The notes: generated from the sequence alone by a model not told the origin. 64,000 nt of DNA from CAWFNW01 sp963817405 (GCA_963817405.1 CAWFNW010000001.1:248001-312000), one strand, 5' to 3'. Numbered from the stretch's first letter, positions 25,095 to 34,377 are shown. Made by a program: numbers and translations.

Positions 25095-25759
25095 CGCCCG
25101 TCCGTGAACTCGCGAAGCAGGTCTCCGAGGCCCCGGCGTCCGCCCTCGTCAGAGGCTGGCTCGTTGCCGGTGTGAAGCGCCACGAAGCGGTCGACGTACT
25201 TCGCGAGGAGGTCCACTTCGATATTCACCGGCGCGCCGATCGGTTTGTCCTTGAGCGTCGTCGACTGCTCGGTCTGCGGAATGACCGCCACGGTGAACCC
25301 GCCCGCGCCCACACGCGCGACCGTGAGTGATATCCCGTCGACGGCGATCGAACCCTTCTCCACGAGGTAGCGCATGACCTCGCCCGGGGCCTGGAACTGG
25401 TACACGGTGAACCGGCCCGCCGGCGTCCGGAGCGAGAGCGTGCCGACGCCATCCACATGCCCCGAGACGAGATGGCCGCCCAGACGATCGGAAAGTCGCA
25501 GTGCACGCTCCAGGTTCACCTTCGCGCCCTGGGTGAGCTTCCCGAGCGTCGAGCGGTCGAGCGTCTCCCCGCTCACGTCGGTGAGAAACGCACCCCTGAT
25601 GAACTTCACGACGGTCAGGCATACGCCATCGACGGCGATGGAGTCGCCGATCGCCATGTCGCGCCCAAACTCGGGTGCGTACACCTCGATGCGAATACCC
25701 CCGCCCGAGCGCTCGGCGCGTGTGATCACGCCCTCGCTTTCAATCAGCCCTGTGAACAC
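25091..25759 (-). CDS. ribE: Riboflavin synthase alpha chain
   Basis: RibE dismutates two lumazine molecules to riboflavin. The 222-residue protein has the two internal lumazine-binding barrels: MFTGLIES...AVDGVCLTVV...GGHLVSGHVDG in the first, and the repeat with AVDGISLTV in the second. The second barrel ends with a family-like PQTEQSTTL. GTG at 25759 lies 6 nt from AAGGGAG and gives the canonical N-terminus; the longer frame is rejected. It follows ribD by 13 nt and overlaps ribBA. Confidence 0.95.
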   Translation of the reverse strand: MFTGLIESEGVITRAERSGGGIRIEVYAPEFGRDMAIGDSIAVDGVCLTVVKFIRGAFLTDVSGETLDRSTLGKLTQGAKVNLERALRLSDRLGGHLVSGHVDGVGTLSLRTPAGRFTVYQFQAPGEVMRYLVEKGSIAVDGISLTVARVGAGGFTVAVIPQTEQSTTLKDKPIGAPVNIEVDLLAKYVDRFVALHTGNEPASDEGGRRGLGDLLREFTDGR

Positions 25760-25772
25760 CTGTGGCTCCCTT

Positions 25773-26921
25773 CTACGCGCTCTCAGCGCGAGTATCTGAC
25801 ACGCCGACCAGTGGGCGCCATACCGTGATCGCGTCACCGTCAAGGACCGCCGCGTCGACGGCCTCGTACTGCGGCCCGAGCACATCGTCCCGACCCCCAT
25901 GCGAACCCAGATAGAGCGGCGGCGCAGCGACTCCGGCCCACCCACCCGCGTGCACGCAGACGAGCTCGTCGATGCAACGAGCGTCGTGAAGGCTTGTCAG
26001 GAGTCCGGGCCCCGCTTCGACAAGCAGGTCGTCGATGCCGCGCTCGGCGACCATGGTGAGTGCGCCGGCGATACCGAGCGCGAGCGGGTACTGCACCACC
26101 GTGACACCGCACTGAGCGAGGCGGTCAAGCGCGGCCCGGTCGGCGCCGTCGCCCGCGACCACGAGCGTGGGCGCGGCCCCGTCAGTCGCAAGCCGGCAGG
26201 CCACCGAGGGGACCGTCGTTCGCGAGAGCACCACTCGCGTGCGCTGGCGCTCGCCTGGCGCGTCTGTCGCACTTCGCACCGTCAATCCGGGGTCGTCGAT
26301 GGCGACGGTCGCCGCCCCGACGGCAACCGCGTTGGCACGCTCGCGGAGAGCCATCGTCACGCTGCGACCGCCGACCCCGGTGATTCGCGCTCGGCGCCCC
26401 ACGGCAAGCGCCGCATGGCCATCGAGGGAGAGCGCAAGCTTCACGCGAACGAACGGGCGCCCGGTGGCCAGGCGGTGCAGCCAGGCCTCGTTCTGTCGGC
26501 GCATCGGTGTGTCGTCGGACGCGAACGTGACGCCGATCCCCCGATCGCGCAAGTACTTCGCGCCGCAGCCGGTGACCTCGGGATTCGGGTCGCGCATCCC
26601 GATCACCACGTGGGACACGCCTGCTCGGGCGAGCGCGGGGGCGCACGGTGGAGTCCGGCCTTCGTGGTTGCACGGCTCCAGGGTCACGTAGGCGGTCGAA
26701 CCGGTTGCTGCCGCTCCGGCACGGTCGAGGGCGACCGCTTCGGCATGCGGCTCACCCGCACGCGCGTGATAACCCTCCCCGACCACCGCGCCGTCGGATA
26801 CGATCACGCAACCGACCAGCGGATTGGGGGCCGAGTCGCCGCGCGCGAGCTCAGCGAGCTCGAATGCGCGTCTCAGAAAGGGGTCGGCCACAGCCGACGC
26901 ACCGGTATCGAACAGGCTCAC
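25773..26921 (-). CDS. ribD: Bifunctional deaminase/reductase of riboflavin synthesis
   Basis: RibD deaminates then reduces the pyrimidine intermediate. The N-terminal zinc cytidine-deaminase domain shows GEPHAEAVAL (His/Glu) and TLEPCNHEGRTPPC (zinc Cys) near residues 60-95. The C-terminal reductase domain runs from about residue 150 (VRVKLALSLDG... to LLVEAGPGLLTSL). Length is 382 residues. GTG at 26921 follows GGAAGG 7 nt upstream. The frame is open for another 44 codons, but those lie inside the FMN riboswitch, so they are leader, not protein. First gene of the rib operon. Confidence 0.94.
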   Translation of the reverse strand: MSLFDTGASAVADPFLRRAFELAELARGDSAPNPLVGCVIVSDGAVVGEGYHARAGEPHAEAVALDRAGAAATGSTAYVTLEPCNHEGRTPPCAPALARAGVSHVVIGMRDPNPEVTGCGAKYLRDRGIGVTFASDDTPMRRQNEAWLHRLATGRPFVRVKLALSLDGHAALAVGRRARITGVGGRSVTMALRERANAVAVGAATVAIDDPGLTVRSATDAPGERQRTRVVLSRTTVPSVACRLATDGAAPTLVVAGDGADRAALDRLAQCGVTVVQYPLALGIAGALTMVAERGIDDLLVEAGPGLLTSLHDARCIDELVCVHAGGWAGVAAPPLYLGSHGGRDDVLGPQYEAVDAAVLDGDAITVWRPLVGVSDTRAESA

Positions 26922-26935
26922 GCCCCGACCTTCCT

Positions 26936-27040
26936 TCTCCCATCCGGACTGTACCGTCGGCTCCGGAGTCTCACCGGATCGGCCCCTCTCGGGGTTCGCG
27001 GGCTTTAACCGCCGGTGGGGAGTCTCACCCCGCCCTGAAG
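26936..27040 (-). promoter_or_regulatory. FMN riboswitch (RFN element) of the rib operon
   Basis: The minus strand carries the RFN blocks in order: AGGGCGGGGTGA, ACTCCCCACCGGCGGT, AAAGCCCGCGAAC, GATCCGGTGAGACTCCGGAGCCGACGG and ACAGTCCGGATGGGAGA. These are nearly invariant in this class. The last block sits about 15 nt before the ribD start and next to its ribosome site, so control is probably translational. FMN binding should shut down riboflavin synthesis. Confidence 0.96.
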
Positions 27041-27051
27041 AAAGCATCGTC

Positions 27052-27057
27052 ATTGTA
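27052..27057 (-). promoter_or_regulatory. rib operon -10 element
   Basis: TACAAT on the minus strand, about 12 nt before the RFN element. The -35 is weak. Transcription would begin at the riboswitch edge, shortly after the rpe stop. Confidence 0.5.
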
Positions 27058-27107
27058 CATCAGAGAGGCATACCGGAATACGCAGAGCGGCACCCCACCG
27101 GCGGCGA

Positions 27108-27785
27108 TCAGAGCGCGCGCACTCGGTCAGCCGCGTCCCTGATGGCGTTGAGCGCACCGGCGGGATCGTCGGCGCAGAAGATCGCGTTCCCCGCGATGAG
27201 GATTGACGCGCCTTCAGCCGCGACAAGCGGCGCGGATGCTGTGTCGATACCGCCGTCGACCGCGATCTGCACCCTCGCGCCAGCGGCGGCAGCAAGCTCG
27301 CGCACGGCGCGCACGCGCGCCGGGGCGTCCGCGATGAAGGCCTGCCCGCCGAATCCCGGATTCACGCTCATGACGAGTACCACGTCGACGCTGCTGATGA
27401 CGCCCTCAAGGGCCGCAACTGGGGTGCCGGGATTGAGCGACACGCCCGCGACGCGCCCGGCGGCTCGGACCCTCTGAAGCGTCCGGTGGATGTGCGTCGA
27501 GGCCTCGATGTGGACGATCACGATGTCCGCACCGGCGTCGAGATACCAGTCGATCGTGCCATCTGCGTCATCGATCATCAGGTGCACGTCCAGCGGGACG
27601 CGCGCGACGCGCTTGAGCGCCTTGATGACGGGCGGGCCGATCGTGAGGTTCGGGACGAAGTGGCCGTCCATCACGTCGACGTGGATCAGGTCTGCGCCCG
27701 CGTCCTCGACGAACCGGACGGCTTCACCCAACCGAGTGAAGTCTGCCGAGAGGATCGACGGTGCGATCCGGGTCCTGTCCTCCAT
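27108..27785 (-). CDS. rpe: Ribulose-phosphate 3-epimerase
   Basis: Rpe interconverts ribulose 5-phosphate and xylulose 5-phosphate in the pentose phosphate pathway. The 225-residue TIM barrel shows the family motifs APSILSADF at the start, HVDVMDGHFVPNLTIG near residue 34, HLMID, and MSVNPGFGGQAFI near residue 140 plus DGGI. Catalytic Asp residues in MDG and DGG are present. ATG at 27785 follows GGAGG about 8 nt upstream. It is the last gene of the housekeeping string; it lies 28 nt after gpsA. Confidence 0.96.
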   Translation of the reverse strand: MEDRTRIAPSILSADFTRLGEAVRFVEDAGADLIHVDVMDGHFVPNLTIGPPVIKALKRVARVPLDVHLMIDDADGTIDWYLDAGADIVIVHIEASTHIHRTLQRVRAAGRVAGVSLNPGTPVAALEGVISSVDVVLVMSVNPGFGGQAFIADAPARVRAVRELAAAAGARVQIAVDGGIDTASAPLVAAEGASILIAGNAIFCADDPAGALNAIRDAADRVRAL

Positions 27786-27813
27786 CGTGGCTTCCTCCGT
27801 CGGTGTCGGCCGC

Positions 27814-28830
27814 TCAGTCCTCAACCAGTCCCATGCCGTGAAGCTCGTCACCGGCGGCGCGTGTCATCAGCGCTTCCTGCGCGGAGGACGGCGCCGCCCC
27901 CTCGTACAGGATAGCGCGCACCTGATGCGTGATCGGCACCTCGATACCGATGCGTGCGGCGAGTTCATCGAGGGAGATGCATGAGACCGCACCTTCCGCG
28001 ACCATGTGGGTCTCGGCGGTGAACGACTCCACCGTGCCGCCGCGGGCGATGTGCACGCCCAGGCCTCGGTTGCGGCTGTGGCGCGACGTGCACGTGGCTA
28101 TGAGGTCGCCGATGCCGGCAAGCCCCATATACGTCAGCGGGTTCGCACCCAGATGCGCGCCGAGGCGAGCCATCTCCGCAAGTCCGCGGGTCATGAGCGT
28201 CGCCTTGGTGTTGTCGCCATGCCCCAAGCCGTCGGAGATTCCTGCTGCCACGGCGATGACGTTCTTCGATGCCGAGCAGAGCTCGACCCCGACGACGTCC
28301 GGGTTGGTGTAGACGCGAAACGTCGGTGTCATGAACAGATCCTGGAACAGGAGCCCGACGCGCTCGTCATATGCGGCGACCACCGTCGCCGACGGGATGT
28401 TCTTGCTAACCTCCTCCGCATGGTTGGGCCCGGAGAGCGCTGCCAGCCGCTCGCGGCCCCCGAGAACGTCCTCGAGAACCTCGGTCATACGCATCAGCGT
28501 GCCCTGCTCGACGCCCTTCGACAGGTTGATGACGGGTGTCGTACCAGGAAGGAACCCCGCCAGGGCCTCGGCGGTGCCACGAACGCCGTGGCTCGGCGTC
28601 ACCACGACGAGCGCCTCGGCGCCCGAGCATGCCCGCTCGATATCGGAGGTCGCGTGAACCGATCGCGGCAGCTCGACGTCGGTGAGATACATCGGATTCC
28701 GGTGCCCGTTCTCGATACTGGAAGCGATATCCGGCTCCCGCGCCCAGAGCGAGACATCCTCGCCCTTACCGCCGAGCAGACCGGCGACCGCAGTTCCCCA
28801 CGACCCGGCCCCGATGACAGCCACCCTCAT
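27814..28830 (-). CDS. gpsA: Glycerol-3-phosphate dehydrogenase [NAD(P)+]
   Basis: GpsA reduces dihydroxyacetone phosphate to sn-glycerol 3-phosphate for phospholipids. The 338-residue protein has the Rossmann start VIGAGSWGTAVA, SGPNHAEEV near residue 138, SASKNVIAVAAG with the catalytic Lys near 190, and NTKATLMTRG...GLAGIGDLIATC. ATG overlaps the plsY stop (ATGA). plsY, which uses its product, is directly upstream, so the two enzymes are coexpressed. Confidence 0.96.
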   Translation of the reverse strand: MRVAVIGAGSWGTAVAGLLGGKGEDVSLWAREPDIASSIENGHRNPMYLTDVELPRSVHATSDIERACSGAEALVVVTPSHGVRGTAEALAGFLPGTTPVINLSKGVEQGTLMRMTEVLEDVLGGRERLAALSGPNHAEEVSKNIPSATVVAAYDERVGLLFQDLFMTPTFRVYTNPDVVGVELCSASKNVIAVAAGISDGLGHGDNTKATLMTRGLAEMARLGAHLGANPLTYMGLAGIGDLIATCTSRHSRNRGLGVHIARGGTVESFTAETHMVAEGAVSCISLDELAARIGIEVPITHQVRAILYEGAAPSSAQEALMTRAAGDELHGMGLVED

Positions 28831-29465
28831 GATCGAACCTCTTCCATCCTCGGCGCCCCGATTCTCGACTCTTCACCCCGAAGAATACGCTTGATGTTTG
28901 CGTGGTGCCGCCACAGGACGAACGCCGCAGCGGCGACTCCGAAGAGCACGAGTGGTGTCCTGTTGCCGTAGATCACCAGCATGAGGACCGGCAGTTCGAA
29001 CGCGAGCAGAACCGAGGAGAGCGACACCGTGCGGGCGATAGCGAGTGTGACGCCGAACGTCGCGGCCATCACAGCGAATGCACCCGGCATCAGGATCGCG
29101 ATGGCGCCCGCCGCCGTTGCGACGCCCTTGCCGCCGCGAAAGCCGATGAACGGCGAGAAGCTGTGCCCGGCAATCGCGGTAAGCGCCGCCGCGACGAGCA
29201 CCCAATCATGAGGGTCGCCGTGATACGACGCCACGATCATCCGGGCAATGAGGACACCCGCAACGCCCTTCGCGAAATCGAACACGAGCACCCCGACGCC
29301 AGCCGGCACGCCGTGGACTCGGAGCACGTTCGTCGCGCCGGGGTTGCCCGATCCGTGTTCCCGAATATCGGTTCGGAAGAAGAGCCGGCTTGTGATGACC
29401 GCGAAGGGAACGCTTCCCAGCACGAATGCCGCAACGATCGAGACGATCACACGCCACGCTTCCAC
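28827..29465 (-). CDS. plsY: Acyl-phosphate:glycerol-3-phosphate acyltransferase
   Basis: PlsY makes lysophosphatidate in the membrane from acyl-phosphate and glycerol 3-phosphate. The 212-residue, five-to-seven-helix protein has the three conserved loops: GSVPFA and DIREHGSGNPGATN near residue 34, GHSFSPFIGFRGGKGVAT near residue 103, and a RHHANI-containing C-terminal loop near 190. GTG at 29465 is 1 nt after the der stop. It acts before plsC in phospholipid synthesis, and plsC is five genes upstream in the same string. Confidence 0.95.
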   Translation of the reverse strand: MEAWRVIVSIVAAFVLGSVPFAVITSRLFFRTDIREHGSGNPGATNVLRVHGVPAGVGVLVFDFAKGVAGVLIARMIVASYHGDPHDWVLVAAALTAIAGHSFSPFIGFRGGKGVATAAGAIAILMPGAFAVMAATFGVTLAIARTVSLSSVLLAFELPVLMLVIYGNRTPLVLFGVAAAAFVLWRHHANIKRILRGEESRIGAPRMEEVRS

Positions 29466-29466
29466 G

Positions 29467-30774
29467 TCAGTTCTTCTTCCTGAACCGCAGCGTGATCGGT
29501 GTTCCCACCAACTCGAACGATTCGCGAAGCCGGTTCTCAAGGAAGCGTTCGAACGAGTCGTCGACGAAGTGGGGGTGGTTCGCGAAGAACGTGAAGACAG
29601 GCGGACGGACCCCGGTCTGCGTGACGTAGGACAGGCGGAGCTGCTTTCCCGCTTTGGAGATCGTATGGCCGTGCGCTCGCAGATCGGTCAGGAATCGGTT
29701 CAGCTGACTCGTCGGTATCTGCTGGGAGTACGACTCTTCAACAGCCGAGAGTGCCTTGAAGATCTTCTCGGCACCCGAGCCGGTCTTCGCGCTCACCCGC
29801 AGCACGGGTGCATAGCCCACGAAGCCGAGCCGCTCGGGGACCTGCTCGGCTACCTCGGCCTTCTCGTCCGGACCGCCAACGATGTCCCACTTATTGAGCA
29901 CGACAACGAGGCCACACCCGCGCTCCTGGGCGAAGCGGGCAACGCGCTGGTCCTGGTCGGTGACGCCAAGCGGCGAGTCGATCACGAGGATGGCGACGTC
30001 GGCGCGGTCGATGGCGCGCATCGCCCGCACGAAGCTGTAGTACTCCACCGAGTCGTCGATCTGCGACTTGCGCCGAAGCCCGGCCGTATCGACGAGGCGG
30101 AAGACCCGCCCGTCCCGCTCGATGAGCGTGTCCAGGGAGTCCCGGGTCGTCCCTGCGACCTCTGAGACGATCGATCGATCCTGACCGAGCATGCGGTTGA
30201 AGAGCGAGGACTTCCCGGCGTTCGGACGCCCGATGATAGCGACCCGGATAGCCTCGATCTCGGCCTCCGGCTCGTGCTCCGGGAGCGCCGCAACGATCGC
30301 GTCCAACAGATCGCCGGTGCCGTGGCCGTGGAGCGACGATACTGCCCACGGGTCTCCCAGACCGAGTGACCAGAACTCGTGAATCGCGTCGTCTCTTGCC
30401 GGGTTGTCCATCTTGTTCACGACGAGGAACACCGGGCTTGTGGACCGCTTCAGGAGCTTCGCGACGTCCTCATCCGCCTGCGTGATGCCGGTGCGGCCGT
30501 CGACGATGAGTACGATCACGTCCGCTTCGCTCGCCGCCGCAACCGCCTGGTCGCGGATCGAGGGCCCGAATGCGTCTTCCCCACCGAAGTCGATGCCACC
30601 GGTGTCGACCAGCATGAAGTCGACGCCATTCCAGTCGGCGCGATGGTAGCTTCGGTCGCGAGTGACGCCGCTCGCCTCGTGGACGATGGCATCCTGCAAC
30701 TGAGCGATACGATTGACGAACGTGGACTTGCCGACGTTCGGCCGGCCGACCACAGCAACGAGCGGCAGGCTCAT
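29467..30774 (-). CDS. der: Ribosome-assembly GTPase Der (EngA)
   Basis: Der has two consecutive GTPase domains and assists 50S subunit assembly. Both G1 motifs are seen, GRPNVGKS near residue 10 and GRPNAGKS near residue 180, together with DTGG and DTAG G3 motifs and NKMD/NKWD G4 motifs. A C-terminal KH-like domain (about residues 355-435) ends with RFRKKN. The 435-residue length is normal. It sits 14 nt after the DUF512 gene and 1 nt before plsY, the DUF512-der-plsY-gpsA order common in Gram-positive bacteria. Confidence 0.97.
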   Translation of the reverse strand: MSLPLVAVVGRPNVGKSTFVNRIAQLQDAIVHEASGVTRDRSYHRADWNGVDFMLVDTGGIDFGGEDAFGPSIRDQAVAAASEADVIVLIVDGRTGITQADEDVAKLLKRSTSPVFLVVNKMDNPARDDAIHEFWSLGLGDPWAVSSLHGHGTGDLLDAIVAALPEHEPEAEIEAIRVAIIGRPNAGKSSLFNRMLGQDRSIVSEVAGTTRDSLDTLIERDGRVFRLVDTAGLRRKSQIDDSVEYYSFVRAMRAIDRADVAILVIDSPLGVTDQDQRVARFAQERGCGLVVVLNKWDIVGGPDEKAEVAEQVPERLGFVGYAPVLRVSAKTGSGAEKIFKALSAVEESYSQQIPTSQLNRFLTDLRAHGHTISKAGKQLRLSYVTQTGVRPPVFTFFANHPHFVDDSFERFLENRLRESFELVGTPITLRFRKKN

Positions 30775-30788
30775 GGCCAGCGCCCTCC

Positions 30789-32150
30789 TTACCCCTTCAC
30801 ACGGACGGCGTCCACGAGCGCCGCGGCGTTACCCGCGATCACTCGGACGTCAGCGCGGCTGCGCGCTGAAAGCTCATCGGCCGGCACGTCGTCCAGCAGA
30901 AGACCGTCGGAGTTTACCACGACGTCCGGCACGAGGTACGTTCCCCGGGCACCGTCGCTCTCAATCGCCGCCACGATGTCGCCGCCTCCAAGAAGCCCCG
31001 ACACGCTCACGTTCCCGCCGAAGAGATCGTTCGCAACGGGCAGGACGCGCACGTGCCGATCAAGCCCCGCCGAGGCAAGAGCCTCCTGCAACACCGGCGC
31101 AAAGAGCGTACCCGTGACCGCGGTGACCACGGTAACGTTGGCCTCCCCCGCCGTCGCTTTCGCGGACGGACGCACGAGCCCGCCTCGGCGCTCGGATGCC
31201 TCACGTACGGACTCCTCGAGGTCGTCGAGAAACGCCCGCACCATCCCGACGCCGTTCTCGTACTGCGGATAGCCGTCGTAGTCGGCGGCGCTCGGCAGGT
31301 CGGCCCCAGCGCTTAGATAGAACTCATCTGCGGCGTATACCCAGTTTGTGTCGCGGAACGCGTGTTGCGCGGCCTGCCACCGCCTCACAGCTTCGATGAG
31401 CTGGGCTGACTCCTCGGGCAGGAAGGAGCGCTCGTAGCGTTGCTGGTGCGACGTGAAACCAAGCGGCACGACACCCACCGAGACCACGCCATCGTGCCGC
31501 TCGAGCCACCGTAACGTGTTTTCGAGGACGCTCCCATCGTTGACGCCCGGGACGGCCACGATTTGGATGTGCGCTTCGATACCGGCCGCGAGTAGCGTCT
31601 CCAGGCGCTCGAGCGTCGTGTCCTCGCTCGTGCAGCACACAAGGCGCTTGCGGACGTCGGGGTCGGTCGCGTGAACGGAGACGTGGAGGGGCGAGAGACG
31701 CTGCTCAACGATCCGCCGCACGTCGGTCTCGTCGAGATTCGTCAGGGTCACGAAGTTGCCCGTCAAGAACGAGAGCCGGTAGTCATCATCGCGCACCGAG
31801 AGCTGAGCGCGCAGTCCCGGCGGGAGCTGCGAGACGAAGCAGAACTCGCACGCGTTCACACATTCGCGGACGCCGTCGAAGATCACGTCGTCGAAGGCGA
31901 CCCCCAGAGGTCCCGTCCACGAGCGGTCTACGGAGACTCGGTGCTCGGCGCCGTTCCGCGCCACGGTGACGTCGAAGTGGTCTTCCTCGGTGAGCCACTG
32001 CCAGTCGATGACGTCTCTCACCGGTTCGCCGTCCACGGCACATACGACATCACCCGGATGAAGTCCCGCGTGCTCGGCATCGCTCCCGGCATGGACGGAC
32101 GAGATCCGGCCGCCGCCGGAAACGGCCTCGCCGTAGCGACGCTTAGTCAT
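30789..32150 (-). CDS. DUF512 protein with PDZ and radical-SAM-like Cys motif
   Basis: A 453-residue protein of the DUF512 family. The N-terminal PDZ-like domain (ISSVHAGSDAEHAGLHPGD, residues 16-50) is followed near residue 97 by CVNACEFCFVSQ, a CxxxCxxC cluster typical of radical-SAM enzymes, and a TIM-barrel-like core. The C-terminal DUF512 part spans about residues 225-450. Cofactor and substrate are unknown. ATG at 32150 overlaps the end of ispH by 8 nt. Its position between ispH and der is conserved in many anaerobes. Confidence 0.88.
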   Translation of the reverse strand: MTKRRYGEAVSGGGRISSVHAGSDAEHAGLHPGDVVCAVDGEPVRDVIDWQWLTEEDHFDVTVARNGAEHRVSVDRSWTGPLGVAFDDVIFDGVRECVNACEFCFVSQLPPGLRAQLSVRDDDYRLSFLTGNFVTLTNLDETDVRRIVEQRLSPLHVSVHATDPDVRKRLVCCTSEDTTLERLETLLAAGIEAHIQIVAVPGVNDGSVLENTLRWLERHDGVVSVGVVPLGFTSHQQRYERSFLPEESAQLIEAVRRWQAAQHAFRDTNWVYAADEFYLSAGADLPSAADYDGYPQYENGVGMVRAFLDDLEESVREASERRGGLVRPSAKATAGEANVTVVTAVTGTLFAPVLQEALASAGLDRHVRVLPVANDLFGGNVSVSGLLGGGDIVAAIESDGARGTYLVPDVVVNSDGLLLDDVPADELSARSRADVRVIAGNAAALVDAVRVKG

Positions 32151-32985
32151 CGCTCGCGATGGCCTCGATAGCCGCGATCACGCCGGCGATCTGCTCCTCC
32201 GGCGTCGATGCGCCCGCTGTGACGCCAACCGTCTCGACGCCGGCGAACCACTCGGGCTGCAGCTCAGACGGGGTCTCGACGTGGTGGACTCGCTCATTCA
32301 CGGCACCGCAGATCTCAGCAAGCCGGGTGGTGTTTCCCGAGTTCTTCCCGCCCACGACCACCATCACGTCCACCCTCCGAGCAAGTCCGTCCGCGGCCTG
32401 CTGGCGCTTGGACGTCGCGCTGCAAATCGTGTTGAACACCCTGAGCTCGTTGACGCGCGGAAGGAGTGCGGCTACCACGGCTTCCAGGAGCGACGCGGAC
32501 TGCGTGGTCTGCACGACGACGCCAATGCGGCGCGACGGCAGCGGGTCCGGCAACTCCCCGGCACGCTCGATGACCATCGCGCGCCCGCCCGTGTGGGCAA
32601 GAATCCCCTCGACCTCCGGGTGGTGCGCCTCCCCCACGATGAAGACCGAGTAGCCGCTGTCGGCGAGATCCGCCGCATGTCGCTGCGCGGTTGAGACGAA
32701 CGGGCACGTGGCGTCGACCACCGAGAGACCCTTGGCGTGGGCAGCGTCGACGCGGGCGGGATCCACACCGTGCGTGCGGATCACGAGCGTGCCCTCCTTT
32801 ACGTCGTCGATCGAGTCAGCGACCGCCACACCGCGCTCTCCGAGCGCCGACACCGCCTGCGGGTTGTGGATGAGCGGACCGAGCGTATGGACGACCCCAC
32901 CGTCGGCGACCGCCTCCTCGGCGAGCCTCAGCGCCCGCTCCACCCCATAGCACACGCCCGCGTGTTCCGCGACGATGATTCGCAC
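32143..32985 (-). CDS. ispH: 4-hydroxy-3-methylbut-2-enyl diphosphate reductase
   Basis: IspH (LytB) performs the last step of the MEP isoprenoid pathway, producing IPP and DMAPP with a [4Fe-4S] cluster. Three cluster Cys residues are seen in AGVCYGV near residue 13, DATCPFV near residue 96 and NTICSAT near 190, with catalytic Glu in the middle and GGKNSGNT. GTG at 32985 is 1 nt after the plsC stop and gives the family N-terminus RIIVAEHAG. It overlaps the DUF512 gene by 8 nt. Length 280 residues. Confidence 0.95.
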   Translation of the reverse strand: MRIIVAEHAGVCYGVERALRLAEEAVADGGVVHTLGPLIHNPQAVSALGERGVAVADSIDDVKEGTLVIRTHGVDPARVDAAHAKGLSVVDATCPFVSTAQRHAADLADSGYSVFIVGEAHHPEVEGILAHTGGRAMVIERAGELPDPLPSRRIGVVVQTTQSASLLEAVVAALLPRVNELRVFNTICSATSKRQQAADGLARRVDVMVVVGGKNSGNTTRLAEICGAVNERVHHVETPSELQPEWFAGVETVGVTAGASTPEEQIAGVIAAIEAIASDD

Positions 32986-32986
32986 C

Positions 32987-33607
32987 TCAGTGCACCTTCT
33001 TCGCTTCATCGAGCTCTCCGCCGATGCGCTGCATGATCAGCTCGGTCAGCAGCGAGACCTGCTCCTTCCGGGTGCCTTCGGGAAAGTCAGCGGGCGTGAG
33101 AGGGCGCCCGTAACGAACCGTCACTCGCCTGAGCTTGGGGAACCGCTGTCCTTTGGGCCACACCTTCTCGGTGCCCACGAATGCGACGGGAACGACGGGG
33201 ACGCCTGCGCGAATGGCGATGAACGCGGCGCCACCGTGAGCACCACCCATAGCGTCCGCTGTGCTCCGCGTCCCTTCCGGGAAGATGCCGACGAGGTCGC
33301 CGGCTTCGAGGAACGACGTCGCTTGCGCGATTGCCGCCCTGTCGGCACCTGCCCGGTTTACGGGAAACGCCCAGAGACGCGGCAGCGCCCACCCGAAGAA
33401 CCCCTTGAAGAGCTCCTCTTTCGCCATGAAGTGGACGAAGCGGGGCGCGACGCACCACAGGATGACCGGGTCCATGTACGAGCGATGGTTACCGGCGAGC
33501 ACTGCGCCGCCCTCTGCCGGCACCAGCTCGCGGCCCTGCTGACGCACGCGGAAGAGCACGCTCATGAGCGGCCTGCCGACCGGGCGGCCGATGCGCCCGA
33601 GCCACAT
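32987..33607 (-). CDS. plsC: 1-acyl-sn-glycerol-3-phosphate acyltransferase
   Basis: PlsC converts lysophosphatidate to phosphatidate. The 206-residue protein shows acyltransferase motif I as NHRSYMD near residue 40 (H and D catalytic), motif III FPEGTRS near residue 110, and motif IV GVPVVPVAFVG. A hydrophobic N-terminal patch suggests peripheral membrane association. ATG at 33607 overlaps cmk stop as TGATG, so it is coupled to cmk; cmk-plsC-ispH is a common gene order. Confidence 0.93.
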   Translation of the reverse strand: MWLGRIGRPVGRPLMSVLFRVRQQGRELVPAEGGAVLAGNHRSYMDPVILWCVAPRFVHFMAKEELFKGFFGWALPRLWAFPVNRAGADRAAIAQATSFLEAGDLVGIFPEGTRSTADAMGGAHGGAAFIAIRAGVPVVPVAFVGTEKVWPKGQRFPKLRRVTVRYGRPLTPADFPEGTRKEQVSLLTELIMQRIGGELDEAKKVH

Positions 33608-34278
33608 CAGCAGCTCGCCTCCGACACGAGGCCCGCAATCAAGTGCACGACTTCGCGGACAGTCAGGTCGGTCGTATCCACCACGTGTGCGTCGTCCGCG
33701 ACCGAGAGCGGGCTCACCGTCCGCCCGCTGTCGATCTCGTCGCGAGATGCGATGTTGCGCGCGACTTCCTCGATGTCCGCCTCGTGACCCGCCGCAGCGC
33801 GGTCACCAAGGCGCCGACGGGCACGCTCATGCGGGCTCGCCGTCAGGTAGACCTTCACGGGAGCGTCCGGAAAGACGACCGTCCCGATGTCGCGGCCTTC
33901 GACGACCACGTTCCCGGTAGCCGCAAGACGCCGCTGCTCGTCGACGAGGGCTGCTCTCACGCCTGCGACACGTGCCACAGGGCTGACCGCGCCGTCGGTC
34001 TCGGGGCTGCGAATCTCCTCGGTCACGTCGCGCCCGTCAAGCGTGACGGTGTGCGGCACCGGGTCGGCGGGCTCACTCACGAAGGCAAGCTCCACCCGCC
34101 GTGCCAGCGCGGTGAGCGCCTCCTCGTCATCGAGCGGGACGCCCACCCGAAGCGCCTCGGCTGCGATCGCGCGGTACATCGCTCCCGTGTCCAAGTAGCC
34201 CCAGCCCAGCTGCCGAGCAACGGCGCGCGCAACCGTGGACTTCCCGGACGCGGCTGGACCGTCGATGGCGAGAATCAT
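33607..34278 (-). CDS. cmk: Cytidylate kinase
   Basis: Cmk phosphorylates CMP and dCMP. The 223-residue protein has the P-loop GPAASGKS near residue 7, YLDTGAMYRA, the CMP-binding insert with SRDEIDSGR, and the VVEGRDIGTVVFPDA motif. ATG at 34278 is preceded by GAGGAG at about 10 nt and gives the family N-terminus. An internal promoter element (TGC-TAGAAT, 34328-34320) lies 40-50 nt upstream, so cmk and the genes after it need not depend on aroA transcription. Confidence 0.95.
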   Translation of the reverse strand: MILAIDGPAASGKSTVARAVARQLGWGYLDTGAMYRAIAAEALRVGVPLDDEEALTALARRVELAFVSEPADPVPHTVTLDGRDVTEEIRSPETDGAVSPVARVAGVRAALVDEQRRLAATGNVVVEGRDIGTVVFPDAPVKVYLTASPHERARRRLGDRAAAGHEADIEEVARNIASRDEIDSGRTVSPLSVADDAHVVDTTDLTVREVVHLIAGLVSEASC

Positions 34279-34319
34279 GCTGGCGGCTCCTCGGTCACGC
34301 GGGATGAGAGGGCACTCGG

Positions 34320-34328
34320 ATTCTAGCA
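34320..34328 (-). promoter_or_regulatory. Internal promoter upstream of cmk
   Basis: TGC-TAGAAT on the minus strand, identical to the rnpB element, in the 99-bp aroA-cmk gap. Predicted leader about 35 nt. Confidence 0.5.
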
Positions 34329-34377
34329 TGCGATATGCGGCCGGAACCCGGTGCCGTGTCGACTGCGGGCTCGTGCA